Below are positions 32,650 to 43,999 of a stretch of DNA of 64,000 nt, in pieces. A model generated the notes under the pieces. The model was not told the origin of the DNA, ran no database searches, and saw only the letters and a list, made by a program, of their open reading frames with translations. Within the stretch, counting starts at the first letter, position 1; every line of letters begins with the position of its first letter. Source of the stretch: Symbiodinium natans (lineage: Eukaryota > Sar > Dinophyceae > Suessiales > Symbiodiniaceae); the NCBI GenBank assembly GCA_905221605.1, contig CAJNDS010002361.1:62001-126000 (forward strand). Direction: 5' to 3'. The translations under genes and the position numbers were made by a program.

Positions 32650-33950
32650 AGCTAAAACCCCATACGCCCGAAATGCGTCCAAGACATTCCCATACGCCCG
32701 AAATGCTTCCAACCCGGACCATCTTGGGAATGGACCCCTCAGCACAGAAAAAAGCGCTTTTTTGTGTCTTTCTAGCCCTGCGAAAGGAGCCCTCGCGTCC
32801 GCTCGGGTGCACCGCTATATAGGAGCGCAAACGAACAAAGAAAGCAACAAGAGAGACGCATGAGTCCTGTAGGAGCATCGCAGTATGCGTCTACGTCATC
32901 TGCGATCTGTTCCTGGTTCAATTTTCAGCCCTTGCCCCTGCAAGCTTCCAGGGCCTCTTCCCGGGCTTCGGGGCAAAGGGGTGAGAATCAGATCCTCGCT
33001 AAAGTACGGCTTATGAGTTTGGCCACCTGTGTGCACGTGGCTATGGCTCACAGGCAAATGAGTAGATGAGTGTAGCTAACACGGAAGCTTTTGGTGTGCA
33101 TGGTTGCCAAAGGCAATCTATATGAGGCCAGGCAGATTATTCTTGTGAGCTACTAGCTGATCTGGAGCAGTGTGATCGTGGTCTGTTTCGCAGGATTGAT
33201 ACCGTCCTGGCTGTAAGCGAAAAGCTACGTTGGATGAGTGCAGCTAGCTCAGTTCAGCGTAGCTTCAAGGTCGTGTTCCATTCTTGATGGTGTCCCTGGC
33301 TGATTCCGGCCCATGCTCAGGATGTACGAATTGGAAACAACACTTCTCTTTCTGCAGGAGCCACTGAATTTGTGTTTTAGCCTTAGTGTTCTCGGCCTGC
33401 CAAGACATTGCAGGCCTTGCATGTACAATGGAGCATGTGCCAAGGCCGGCAGCCCCATTTGCGGGACGGTCGACGAAGGCAGCGGCATATGCTGCGCTCT
33501 CACCGACAGCTGCCGAGTTTTTGCCTGAAGGTGCGGCTGTTTCGGCACTTGGACACTAAAACATACTAAAACCTTTCGTCGTAGTTGAATCCTTCACCAG
33601 GCGACGCTCGCCAGTGGGGGTGGAATGCCAGGGCCTTCAACTTGAATGCTCCTCAAGTCAGAAGGGGAATCCTTCAAAATTCACACATGTCACGCGCCCA
33701 GGGCTCCTGGAGCCAGAGTGGAACCTGGACAGGACACGGAGTGCTTTCGACACTATCTATGGCAGCTTCTATTTTCTTTGATCTTATTTGCTCCTCTTTT
33801 TTTCTCCCAGGAGGAAGCTGGCCCGGCCAAGGCCTGGAGCCGAAACACGTCGGAGCGCGACATGCACGAAATGTGCACGACTTGCACGAACCGCTTTTTG
33901 AGCGTCTTTTGGACTGTTTCGGACGTTCGTGCTTTCAGTGTTCGTGTCGG
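32650..33950. other. No gene recognised
   Basis: Open frames only. A + frame at 33,313-33,528 includes a Cys-rich stretch (CRPCMYNGACAKAGSPICG), but I cannot assign it to a family and it may be chance. Confidence 0.4.
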
Positions 33951-33955
33951 AAGCT

Positions 33956-34026
33956 CTCCATGCTCTCATCCATGCACTCCTCCATGCTCTCCTCCATGCT
34001 CTCCTCCATGCTCTCCGCCATGCTCC
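33956..34026. repeat. 12-bp repeat (CATGCTCTCCTC)
   Basis: Five to six tandem copies of catgctctcctc and its variants. The Met-Leu-Ser-Ser frame over it is a repeat product. Confidence 0.8.
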
Positions 34027-34498
34027 TGCAAAAGGTTACTCCACCAATGGCGGAGACATAAACGGCTGGGCAGGTGAATCGGGATCCATGTCAGCGCCAG
34101 CTTGATGGAATCTCTCACAGTTTTGGTGCTTGGAGCAACTTGGGACAGGAGCTGCTGCGTCACCCACATGCTGGTTCAACGACGATGCATACTCCACTGA
34201 GTGTATGCCTCAACTCAGCTTGTACGGACGCATTGACTCAAGGCTCAAAGATCCTCGTTGTGGATTGTATACGATTCGTATATTCATGCCGTGCTGCAGT
34301 TCCTCTCACAGCGATTCGGAGCCCGAAGCTGACGCCGACGAAGCCCAGGGAGGCACGCTTTACTCCACGTTCTGTCCAGCGATGTCCAGCATCCACTTCA
34401 TGGATGCCTTCTCAAAACTGCAGCATCCCACTCTTATCTCTAGGACCTTTCAAAGGTGTGGAGATCAGTTTGGTCTCGCATAGCATGCCAGTTGAGTA

Positions 34499-35000
34499 TT
34501 GTCGTGTCAAAAGTGTCGCAAAGAGTATGTCAGAGGCGCCGAGCTCCACGTACTTCACCAGGCGTGCGAGGCCGCGTTCACGAGGAAATTCGAGAGCCCC
34601 CCCTCACATGTCCATGTTTTTTCCCACGAAGACTTGACAGAGGTCCCGAACAATGAAATTGCGGGTGATGACGATGACTTTGACTCGTTCTCAGAGGTCG
34701 GGGTGACGGTAGAACATCTTAGAACATGGCTTCAAACGATGCAGAGCCAGGGCTCGTCTGTAGCTACATGTGGCTACAGAAGTCGGGGTCAGGGCGTTTC
34801 GATTCAGAATGCTTAGTGAAGTGCCTAGTCAGGACGACGGCGTGGATGCTAGCCTTCCACGCACAGCCACTTCCGACGGTGAAGCTGAGCACGTGGTGCC
34901 TTCGAGCCGTGTCGACGTCATCTCGAAGCCAGCCTGTGCGGCTGGTGTTGAAGGCCCTAGAGTCAGCTGTTTCTGCCAGGTGTGTGGACTGCAGCCGTAA
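34499..35000 (+). CDS. Exon-like segments, unrecognised gene
   Basis: The frame 34,499 to about 34,745 reads CQKCRKEYVRGAELHVLHQA, then HVHVFSHEDLTEVPNNEIAG, then an Asp-rich stretch and VEHLRTWLQTMQ. A second frame, about 34,816-34,980, reads MLSEVPSQDDGVDASLPRTA and is Ser/Asp-rich. Both look like real coding sequence of a hydrophilic protein. The CxxC pair might begin a zinc site, but no partner pair follows. No family is recognised; the splice sites are not fixed. Confidence 0.35.
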
Positions 35001-35561
35001 AGCCGTAAGTTTTAGATATCGTGCCTGGGCCTCTGCGCGGCCCCCAAATTTGGTACCGCACGCAACCCATTTCATACACAGGCATTGTTCTTTCATACCC
35101 CAAACAGTGCGAGACCATGTGAGCCCACATGTCCAGAACATTCCAAAACGATGACAGTTCTTCACATTTCATGAGCAGACGTCAAACAGTTTCGAAGATT
35201 GTCATGCGAGGCCCGCAGAACGGGCCCACACAAGCCCTGAACCCTAAAAGCCGTAAGCAAAGGGGATTAGAGGTGGGGGCCGCGACGAACCTTCGCATCG
35301 ATACATCGTCCCCGTCCGCCAAGAACTGCATTGTCACATTGTGATTTTGACTTGCAGTACTAGAGACATTTTCAACTTTGCAGCTTGTTGGCGTGATGGT
35401 TTGAGTGTGTATTCCTCCGGGCCCCCACTTCATCCCTTCATCATCCTGGGTGTCGGGTTGGCTGGCAGGTTCAGATGATGGCCCTGCCTCAGAGGTGGCC
35501 GGAGCAGACGAGTACTGGTGGTGCCTTGTGTCGATATTTTCTTCACTTTGTCTTCCCAGGA

Positions 35562-35678
35562 GAAGTGCCGCAGCGATGCAGTTTTTGCTCGCAGTCGTGA
35601 GGAAAGCTGCTTGCAACATGTCAGTGCACAGAGGCTAGCGCAAGCCAGGCTTGAGTTGGATCTGCTGGGTCAATATTG
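35562..35678 (+). CDS. Exon-like segment, unrecognised
   Basis: After a ttcccag acceptor, the + frame reads EKCRSDAVFARSREESCLQH and continues as an Ala/Gln/Arg/Leu helix to TGA at about 35,676. Composition and codon use are convincingly coding. An acidic stretch upstream (about 35,475-35,520, DDGPASEVAGADEYW) may be the preceding exon. The family is not recognised. Confidence 0.4.
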
Positions 35679-35679
35679 A

Positions 35680-36180
35680 CCCTTGCACAGGAAAGGCTTT
35701 TTTTGCAACCTCCTTCGGTGTGTGATTGTAATTGTAGTGCAACACGTCCCGCCTCGGCCGGCGGGGGGGCAGAAACAGTTCTCGACAAGATGTGCTAGGG
35801 GGAGGGGGTGAGTGAGGGAACGGTGTCATGTGGTGCGAGGGGCACTGGTGGGTCTGAATCCCGCCGAGCGCTTGCTTGGAGCCCCGGCCCCAGAATCCGG
35901 CCGATTTCTGGACCGCCCGCCCCAAATCCAGCCGAGAATCCGTCATCATCATCACCATTAGCCCCACCGTCAGCATCATCACGGGCGAGATGTCGATTCT
36001 GCCAGATTCTGCCACGACTTGGGCCTCGGGGGTCGAAATGATCGATTCAGAAGAGATTTCGGAGGTCTAAGAGGTTCAAGAGTGCTTCGAGGAGCATCTG
36101 CTGTTTTGGGAGACAGGTGGAGATTGGTATGTGGGGAGGTGATGGTCCGGTGTGATGGTGCGGTGGGCGTGCGGCTGGGA
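35680..36180. other. No gene recognised; dispersed GTCCCGCCTCGGCCGG motif
   Basis: The motif at 35,746 (gtcccgcctcggccggcggg) is one of five dispersed copies and is followed by a G-rich tract. Otherwise only open frames without resemblance are seen. Confidence 0.4.
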
Positions 36181-36184
36181 TGTT

Positions 36185-36245
36185 GTGATGGGGGTGGTGG
36201 TGGTGGTGGTGGTGGTGGTGGTGGTAGTGGTGGTAGTGGTGGGAT
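36185..36245. repeat. (GGT)n microsatellite
   Basis: About 17 ggt triplets with two ggtagt interruptions. Poly-Gly, poly-Thr and poly-Pro frames over it are by-products. Confidence 0.9.
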
Positions 36246-36399
36246 CATGGCACGGGCGTTCTGAGGTCACACGGTGTGGTTTGGTGAGTCGGGCGGTGTG
36301 CTGGGGAGTCCGAGGGTGAAGTGCGTGTTTGGGTGTCAGTGCTTGTAAAGTGGAGCCTTAAGTTAGCTTGAAGAACGCGTTGGTCTTGGTGTGGTGCCA

Positions 36400-36475
36400 C
36401 TTGTACGAGGAGTTAGTGCAGAGCTGCACCGCTGAAGAGCTGCAGGCATTGGCCGCATTGTCGGTATCCGTATGC
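36400..36475 (+). CDS. Exon-like segment, unrecognised
   Basis: The + frame reads YEELVQSCTAEELQALAALS, a Glu/Leu/Ala-rich helix. It is short, its ends are unknown and no family is recognised. Confidence 0.25.
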
Positions 36476-37436
36476 GTGCTGAGAAACCATGCTGAATGCG
36501 ATTCAAACCCGGAAGGCATCAGGAGACAAGAGCATTGGGTGTAAGTACGACATCCGCTTCATGCTCGCAATGAGGCACAGTTCCGGATAGTTCCAGGTGC
36601 AGGTTCGTTGCGACGGAACATCGAAACACGTCGGAACTGGGCAGCCAGGCCTCCAGTTGCTGATTCAGAGACCAGCCTGCAGCTGCCTCGGTGCGAGCAG
36701 GCCAGGAAACAATTGCAAACTTTTCTATCTGTACTTTCGCTGACGCCAAGATGCTGCCGTTCCAGAAACTCTGTCAAACCGTCTTGTCCAGCATGTAGTG
36801 TCCTTGGACCTCGGTAAGTGTCGGAGCCCTTGCTGCAGGGTAAAAAGTGTTTCGCAGGTGCGACCCGAGGAGGATGTGCCAGACCTCGACTCAATGCCAT
36901 GAGCTGCTCACATGCTGATGTGCTGGAATCTGGAAGTTTTGCAGCGACCCCTCCACAAGGACTTCTTGCGTCGCCGTGAGGACTCTGAGCCGAATGAAGA
37001 GGCCCATCATCTCCCTGGATGGAGTGTGTCCCATCTGGTCTTCACCTCTGTCCTTTTCTAGGAAAGCTGGCGAGCAACACGATCCGGAATCTTGGATCCT
37101 AACAGCGTACATGCACCAGCCGTAATCCACAACTGTTGTAGATTCGTCGTATCACTGGCACGAGCAAGGCGAAGCATCAAAGAATCGCAGCCGGACAGCG
37201 CAGGACACCGACATCGGCAGCGATGGGTTGAGTGTCGTACGAAGCAAGCTCCCATTTGTGGTTTTGCCTTCGTCTTGGCGTAAGCAGTAAGCTCAATTTT
37301 TGGAACACCGCACGCTTGTTGTCTCAGAATAAACCGCTGTCGCTGCCTTCGACTTGGCATTCACTTGCCACAGTCAGCGTTCAGTCGGTTCATGCATGTC
37401 CCAAGTGTCGCAGGCGTCAGCGGTTTGGGAACTGCA

Positions 37437-37609
37437 GGTTTGACACTCCTTCAGCAAATACGATGCAGTCTCTTGAAGAACACTTGAAGATACTCGCAAA
37501 GCCTTGGAGAGAAGCGGAGGGTTCCTTGATCACACTTAGAGCAGTCATCATCGCATCATTTGCACATCTTGCCGAATGTTGGACAGGACTCAAAGCAGAC
37601 CAAGTCTGA
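37437..37609 (+). CDS. Exon-like segment, unrecognised
   Basis: After a ctgcag acceptor at 37,433-37,438, the + frame reads FDTPSANTMQSLEEHLKILA and then KPWREAEG, followed by a hydrophobic helix to TGA at 37,607. The first half looks coding; the part after about 37,530 may be intron. The family is not recognised. Confidence 0.3.
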
Positions 37610-38377
37610 CAAGAGTGATAGAAGTACAAAGCAAGATGCACAAGCTTCGGCGATGAAGCTTGAGGCACGTGGTCATTTCCTTGCGAAGCGATGGCATGTC
37701 GGATGTGTACAGTTTCAACATACCTGACGTGCCGCCTAGCGGACCTCCTCAGTCCCTCCGCCAGGTTAGTGACAATTCCTGGGCAGCGCAGATCGCCAGA
37801 AGAAAGGCCTTAAGAATGTTGTCACTGCCTCGTTGGCCCTTGCTGTCTACGCAAGACCCTTGGCCCCTTTGCTTCAGGTTAAAGCGGTTGACAGTTGGTT
37901 AACAGTTCGGTCTCCATCGTGTGTTGCTTTGGGATGTCTCCCGATAAACGGGTACACAGCAATGATTATAATGATTGCATTGCCCTTCATTTGTTTGCTG
38001 ACAGCTGTTTCCCATCATCTTTCTTTCCGCTGAACCAGGATTCCAGAGCTCCAGATCCGAACCAACCCCCTCCTCCGGGGAGGTTTCCCACAGTGTTGGG
38101 TTTCTTCCCGCTACTCGGAGGGCACACTAAGTTTGAGACCAGCTTTGAAGGGGGTGGCAGAATATTGACATTGGTGGAGGGGGCCCATTGTGTGCTGGCA
38201 ATGGTGGAGGTGAATGAGGCCGTGATGTGAGTAGCTCCGGGTGCGCACAGGTCGGAGTGGGCACTTAGTATCTGCAGAGGGATCTGTGGAGAAGCGTGTT
38301 TGCCGCTATAGGCACTCGACTGGCGCAACTGCCCTGAGCGGAGGTGACGGTGTTCGCTTGGCTTAGTACCCTGCAGG

Positions 38378-38608
38378 GTGACCTCTGGGGGAAGAGCCGC
38401 ACTGGACGAAGTGATCGCGAGGATGGCAAGCTGTCTTGCCTGCCGACCGACCGAAGCGATTCTTGTCTTAAACGTTTTTCCGTGGGATGCTCATCTTGAA
38501 GACTCGTCTTGCCGTGACCACGTGTCTTCTGTTTTGGACATTGTGTGCAGGGAGTTCCTGTTTCTTTGGGAAGCTCTATTTCGAAATCGAGACGTCGCCA
38601 AAACTTAG
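38378..38608 (+). CDS. Exon-like ORF, unrecognised
   Basis: An open + frame of 76 codons reads ALDEVIARMASCLACRPTEA, then ILVLNVFPWDAHLEDSS and VLDIVCREFLFLWEALF, ending in TAG at 38,606. A ctgcag acceptor lies just upstream at 38,371. The hydrophobic strand followed by an acidic turn looks like an alpha/beta protein. No family is assigned. It precedes the eIF4G-like exons by 0.6 kb on the same strand, with a dispersed repeat between them. Confidence 0.35.
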   Translation: MTSGGRAALDEVIARMASCLACRPTEAILVLNVFPWDAHLEDSSCRDHVSSVLDIVCREFLFLWEALFRNRDVAKT

Positions 38609-38738
38609 CAAACAATAATTAGGAACCAGACGAGAACATGAGCTGTCCGGACACCATTGTTTTCTGCGACAGGCACTCCTGTATGCCAGTGTGTCAGATA
38701 TTCCAAGAGTTCCCGGAGAGAGTTTGGTTTATTCTTTT

Positions 38739-39165
38739 GACGCTACGCGACCCGCTTCGGCCTGGCCCAATTCAGTTCCCGGAGAAGGCGCTCAGCATGT
38801 GGATTCCGTAATCGCCTCCAAGCCAGTCCTCTGAGAAATCTGGGGCCCAGGGGGTCCAAGCTTTGGGCTACAAAAACGCTCAACCCGAAACCTCTCGCAA
38901 CACCACGCCACAAGCGCCCCGACGTTGAAAAGGGGGGGAGGGGGGGTGGGGGTGGGGAGGCGAAGAATGCACCGTCCGCTCTCACACACCTGTCGCCTAC
39001 AAGAAGTACCCATTCCAGGATAGAGGGTTCTTACCCTACCCAAAACACTTATGGCCCCGCATCCGCACCCCTTTTTTTTTGCCTGGAATTCCCCTAGGCG
39101 AAAGCGGACGGTTGCTGGACCCCCCCCCCAGCCCCCCCCCACCCTCAACACCCAGCCTGCACTTC
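38739..39165 (+). repeat. Dispersed motif CGCTACGCGACCCGCTTCGG with G/C-homopolymer tract
   Basis: The motif at 38,739 is the closest relative of the copy at 15,233. It is followed at 38,930-38,955 by a G run and at 39,119-39,142 by long C runs. No gene is seen inside. Confidence 0.45.
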
Positions 39166-39233
39166 GTTAGTTACGTCGACATATGGCAGGGGGGTGCCTG
39201 TTTTCGGGCTTGCTCCACTCGCATGATGTGCAG

Positions 39234-42004
39234 GCGCTGAGCAAAGAAAGCTCGGACGATTCCTTTGTAAAGAACATGAGAAGTGTTCTGAACAAGCTCA
39301 CTGCAGATGCCTCAGGGTAAAGCGGTCCCTTTTGCTCACATAGTAGCGATGCTGTCATGTGTCTGAGGTTGAGAAATTCGACACGCTGTGCCGAACCGAG
39401 AACTTTAGCTATGTGCATGTGGCTTGTCGTGGTTGAAGATGGTTGCAGCGTATCTGCTGTCTGGCAAGGTCTGATCAAATCATAGACTTGGTGTCGCAAT
39501 CGGACCGCCCCAACCACGGGATTCCTTTGCTGATGCAGTTGGTCTTCGAGAAGGCCGTGCTGTCTGGACAATCCGTCTGCGCACTGGATCACAGAAGTTC
39601 TGCAACCCCAAAGGCTACCACCCAGCACCACTTCATCAATATGTGCCTTGTCTGGCTTGTTGCTGGTAGCTGAGTGGCATACGGTACTTTTCTGGTGCTT
39701 TTCAGGTACGTGGGCTTGTGTGTTAAGCTCCACAAGTGGCTCACTGACAGTGACCACATAGATGGCGCTGAGCCGGAAGCCAACTTCAGATTCACATGTG
39801 AGGCAGCGGTACGAGAAAGTATTTTGCTTGAGAGATGCTAGAGGTCGCAAAGCAACTTCAAGCGCGTCCTTCTGAATCAATGTCAATCCTCATTTGAGCA
39901 GTGCCCCGCTGTTGTGTTGGGATTGCTAGTTTGTTTTGTTGATGGATCCTGCGAGGGTCTAGGCCCAGAAGGGAAGGCGTCAACTGCATGTGCCACCCGA
40001 TCTCGGTCGCCTCCCCGATGCCGGCCATCCATCTCGCTCCCCTAAATGTGACCCTTCATCCCGCGATAGGAATCGATGAACTCGTTCGCCTGTTGCGTCT
40101 TGTTGCGCTTAGCTGCCTTCCTCCACTTTGCGCCCCTCGCCGCCCTTCGTTGCCCCGCTCCACCCGATCTCGCTCACCTCCCAGTTGCCCTGCATCCCAC
40201 ACCCGAACGTAACAGCGTCCATAAAGGACTAAGCGAGAACCCTAATCCCCTGAGGGTGTTTTTGGGAAACTTCTTAAATTCACATATATATGTACGTGCA
40301 CACATGTTACTCTTTCTCTGTCACTATCATCTAGCCTTCACTTCTGCATACTTCTGCACTCATGCAGGCCTGCATGATGCCAGGTATCTGGAGCCTCCGG
40401 AAGGCTTTGATGGCCTTACAGGTGATGAGCTTTACGAGGCTCAGGCCTGGCACAAACCATCACATGCCGCCGTCTGAGCCGTTTGGCTGAGTCTGACACA
40501 GGTCAAGTACAAGACCAAGATGCTGGGCAACATCCGTCTAGTTGGTGAGCTCATTCGACATGGGATGTCGCAGACCTGGAGCACAAGTGCCAGCATGCTC
40601 TCATCTCTGCCACAAGCTCGATGGATGATGGATGCCACGTTCACCCCAGGCTGGCGCCAAAGATCGCCATCGCGGTGGCATCAGAGCTGGCTAGCAAATG
40701 CCTTGATTCTCCGAATGCCTCGCATCGGCAGGGTATGCCAGTGCTTGGTCAAGATCTTGGGCTAGAGTCAGGAGATGACCCCGCTGTGCGCAGCGAGCGC
40801 CTGGAAACACTAGCAACTTTCCTTGCGGCAACCTCAAACACTTCGTGGTCAGATCTAGACATTGCTGGCACACAGCTGTCTTGAAAGTTCTGCGTTTAGG
40901 AGACAGTTGGCGTGGCCCTTGATGACCCGAGCCGTGCTGGCATGGTGTTGAAACAACGGCCTATTGCCGCAGCACTTGGACCGTTTGGGAGTATAGCGCC
41001 ATATAGCGCCCAGAGCAGCAGCCAGGTTGGAAGCACCATCACGAGCTCGAGATGGTCTTCGAGGAGGCAAGAAAACACAAACGTGAGCGCTGGTTCTTCA
41101 TGTTTGAAAAGTGTTTTTGGGAAACGTTGACTAGGCGATCTTCACCTTGACCTTAGGACCTTGGCTTCGCCACATGCACAGTGTAGTCTCTAAACAACGC
41201 AGACAGGTTTTCCCTTGTTGAGCCGGCATCCATTCAATTCATATACGTCAACATGTGTAGAAATGCAGTGAACAGGCCTTTGGAGGTGTCCTGATTCCTG
41301 GATCGGCAAGTTCGTCCTCATGTTTGGGTTGGCTAACTCTTTCTCAGCGGATGTGTACCAAGTCGCAGAGCACAATTCGTGTCAGCCGCGCATGAAATCT
41401 AATGTGCCATGTGACGAAAATACAACAAGCACCACTGATGCGCTTGATCACAACATGTTAGAACCACCTCCATGATGGATCCTCGGATGGCGCATGATGA
41501 CCTTTGCAGTGCTGACCTTTGCCGGAGTTCTGGACATTGCGAGACACCGGACATATGGCATACTCAGGGTACTCGTAACAGTGGGTGTGCGCAAGCTACT
41601 GGTGCACACAAATACCTCCCATGACATCTTTGTTCATGTTGGACCTACAGGTTCATGTTCTTACACTGCAACAGATTTTGATTTTAATGGAAACGTTTTC
41701 AAGCGTGAGCTTTGTTTATTGGTCAGGCTCCAAATCGAACAGGTTGAGTTTCGCTCGGTTGTTGAATGAAGGACTCTTTATGGGGCATGCTTGCCGTCCT
41801 CGCAGGTTGTTCGAGCCTGCTCTGATGATACTGTTCCTCGACGTGTTCGCTGCCTTCTTCAGGATGATGTTGCCCAGTACAGAAGCAGTTTCGAACTCAT
41901 GAGTCAGCACAACATTGTCCAGGACGTGCTCGACCTGCGGAACGGTGGATGGAAGTCGAAAAGGCGCTGGGCATGCGCAATGCGGCGCAATGTGCGTGAG
42001 ATAA
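39234..42004 (+). CDS. eIF4G-like translation initiation factor, MIF4G domain exons
   Basis: Exons in family order: 39,234 to about 39,315 (DSFVKNMRSVLNKLTADAS, the first MIF4G helix); near 39,520-39,560 (LLMQLVFEKAVL); 39,706 to about 39,812 (YVGLCVKLHKWL, then NFRFTCEAAV); 40,384 to about 40,458 (YLEPPEGFDGLTGDELYEAQ); 40,502 to about 40,567 (KYKTKMLGNIRLVGEL, the signature helix); about 40,650-40,865 (LAPKIAIAVASELA and ERLETLATFLAAT); 41,808-41,862 (VPRRVRCLLQ); and 41,923 to about 42,004 (DVLDLRNGGWKSKR). The MIF4G domain binds eIF4A and RNA as the scaffold of the cap-binding complex in the cytoplasm. The eIF4E-binding part, the start and any C-terminal MA3 region were not located. The segment 41,863-41,922 is exactly 60 nt and in frame: either a GA-AG intron or a 20-residue insertion. 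Confidence 0.78.
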
Positions 42005-42944
42005 TGTGAGTTATATGAGCCAGTTCACGACCACAGCTGCAGCGCAGGCGAAAAGACCTTAGCAAGGAAACGCCTCAGACTCTCGCCCAAGTCCATGAGA
42101 AGGCATTGGATACCTGCGTCAGATGCAGGCAATAGACAGAATTTTGCGATTTGACAAACGAGTACCAAAAAGGCGAAGGCAGACCAAGTTCCGAGACGGG
42201 ACACGAGCAAAAGCTTTTCGTGCCAGACTGAGAGCAGCGTAATTGAAAGGCAGATCAACAGGATCTTTGACCTCTTAACAATGGGGGGTGCAGCTTCTCC
42301 ATGCCTCTCAGGTCCTGCAGGGCAGAGGCTGACTCTTGAAGTATCATTCGAGCTATCCGGAGCTTGAGCTTGACAGCCTTTGCGCTTGGCCACAAAATCT
42401 TAGCCGTTGCCTGGGCAGGTCTCATCTTCGCCATCTTGGACAAGTGTCAGGACGAAACAGGGCAAACCTTAACAAACCAATCCTGCCACTTTATATATTC
42501 TTGGATGACATTGGTATGCTTCGTGTATCCTCCCTATTCTCCTCCCTATTCTCCTCCCCACGGCAGGGATCTTGGACGACAGCTGTGACTGTCGCAGCTT
42601 TGCTTGTGCCACGCGCTCAAACTCATCCGTGCAGCAGACTTGCACGTTGAAGCATCCGCTGCCCGACAATGTATCCAGGTTAGGGTCTTTGGCAAGGCTG
42701 GACTTTGTCGAAGAAATCTGTTAATGAAGAGCATCATGCTCTGAGCGTCCGACGCTGTGACGTCTGACCACGCCGCGTCGGAATGAAAACTCACCCAGCT
42801 TGAAGAAGCTGGCCTGGGCTTTTACATTGATTTGCTGTCATCTGCAAAAAAGCCTAAAAGAACAGAAAAGAACCACACACATTAGTCACTGAGGAAGCAC
42901 TTTGTTGATTTTTGTGCATCTGGCAACGTTCTTGCCTCTGCAGG

Positions 42945-43830
42945 ATGAGACAGCTAATCAAGTGCTAATAAGTTCGCTGGAGGGCTCCACATGCGCCACG
43001 TACGCCAGTGCCTTGGCACTGCGTCAGTCTTCAGAAATTTCACAAAATGCCGAGATTCTCAGCAGACTCTAACTCTAGCTTGTGTCGCATCAGTTATGCC
43101 TTCTTCGGCGTTCCACAGGAGATTGCACAGCAGTAGCCTTACTGCCGAGGCCGATAAGCCCACCAGCTGCAGAAAAGAATTGGGTGTTGACGAGAAAGCC
43201 AGAAACATCATTCAGTCTTGACTATTTTCTTGCAGCTGCGGGGTAGTTCGAATGGCCATTGACAAGTCGCTTTCACGCGTGTGGCTGTATCCCGGCTGCT
43301 CAAAATCGATTTCCCTTCTTCTTGACTCGTCGTACTCATTCACTTCGCGACATGTTGACGACAAGCTGAGCATGATCATACACGATGAGAGCAGCCATTT
43401 GAAGGCACGGGTTTAGTCGATTGCTCTGAATCTAGAAGTCAATTCAGCTCGGTCGCACTTTGGAATGGCTCGCAGGGATCTGAGCCTGGCGAAGACGTCG
43501 TTGGGGCCAATTCCGACGTCATCTGGACTTAGGTTCGAAGCGGTCGGCTTCCGCAAGCCCAGAGCGCGGCCGGAAGCGCCGCAAAGTGGTCTTAGTGAAG
43601 GCGCAGGCCACGTCGTCGTGCGAGCTTGCTCCTTCCATTCCTTGGTGGGCTTTAACTCCATTTTTTCTGACCTGTTGAACAATCAGGCGGCCCAAGCGGC
43701 AGCGGAAAAGGCACTCGCACTCGCCAATCCGGTTTTAGATGTCACAGTCCCAGCTGTGCAGGCAGTGAAAGAGAAGGGCCGGCACCTCAACGAACGCATA
43801 TATGGCAGAGTTTGGCAGAATGTGGCATAG
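42945..43830 (+). CDS. Cluster of exon-like segments, unrecognised gene
   Basis: Four + strand pieces look coding. About 42,945-43,070, after a ctgcag acceptor, reads DETANQVLISSLEGSTCATY and on to TAA. About 43,120-43,220 reads SSSLTAEADKPTSCRKELGV and on to TGA. 43,256-43,414 reads MAIDKSLSRVWLYPGCSKSI, then SSYSFTSRHVDDKLSMIIHD, to TAG. About 43,690-43,830 reads AAEKALALANPVLDVTVPAV, then GRHLNERIYGRVWQN, to TAG. A further piece near 43,873-43,960 reads IEAQTKAVANTWRH. They may be exons downstream of the eIF4G domain or of a separate gene; no family is recognised. Confidence 0.35.
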
Positions 43831-43999
43831 GCTGTTGCATTTACCTTAACAGCGTTTTCCGCATTCTCCTAGGCAAATCGAAGCCCAGACCAAAGCCGTC
43901 GCCAATACCTGGCGGCACTGCAGGCAACGCCTCCTGCTGAAGACCCGTCATGTGCTGCCATGTAATGCTATGTGAAAGTCCGAGATGTGCAAGGCAGAA

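Noticed and set aside
33313-33528. Cys-rich zinc-finger-like frame
   Set aside because: The cysteine spacing fits no CCCH, LIM or RING pattern I know and the frame lacks supported exon ends.
39167-39886. Minus-strand ORF of 239 codons
   Set aside because: It lies opposite the eIF4G-like exons, which match a known family; it is an antisense shadow.
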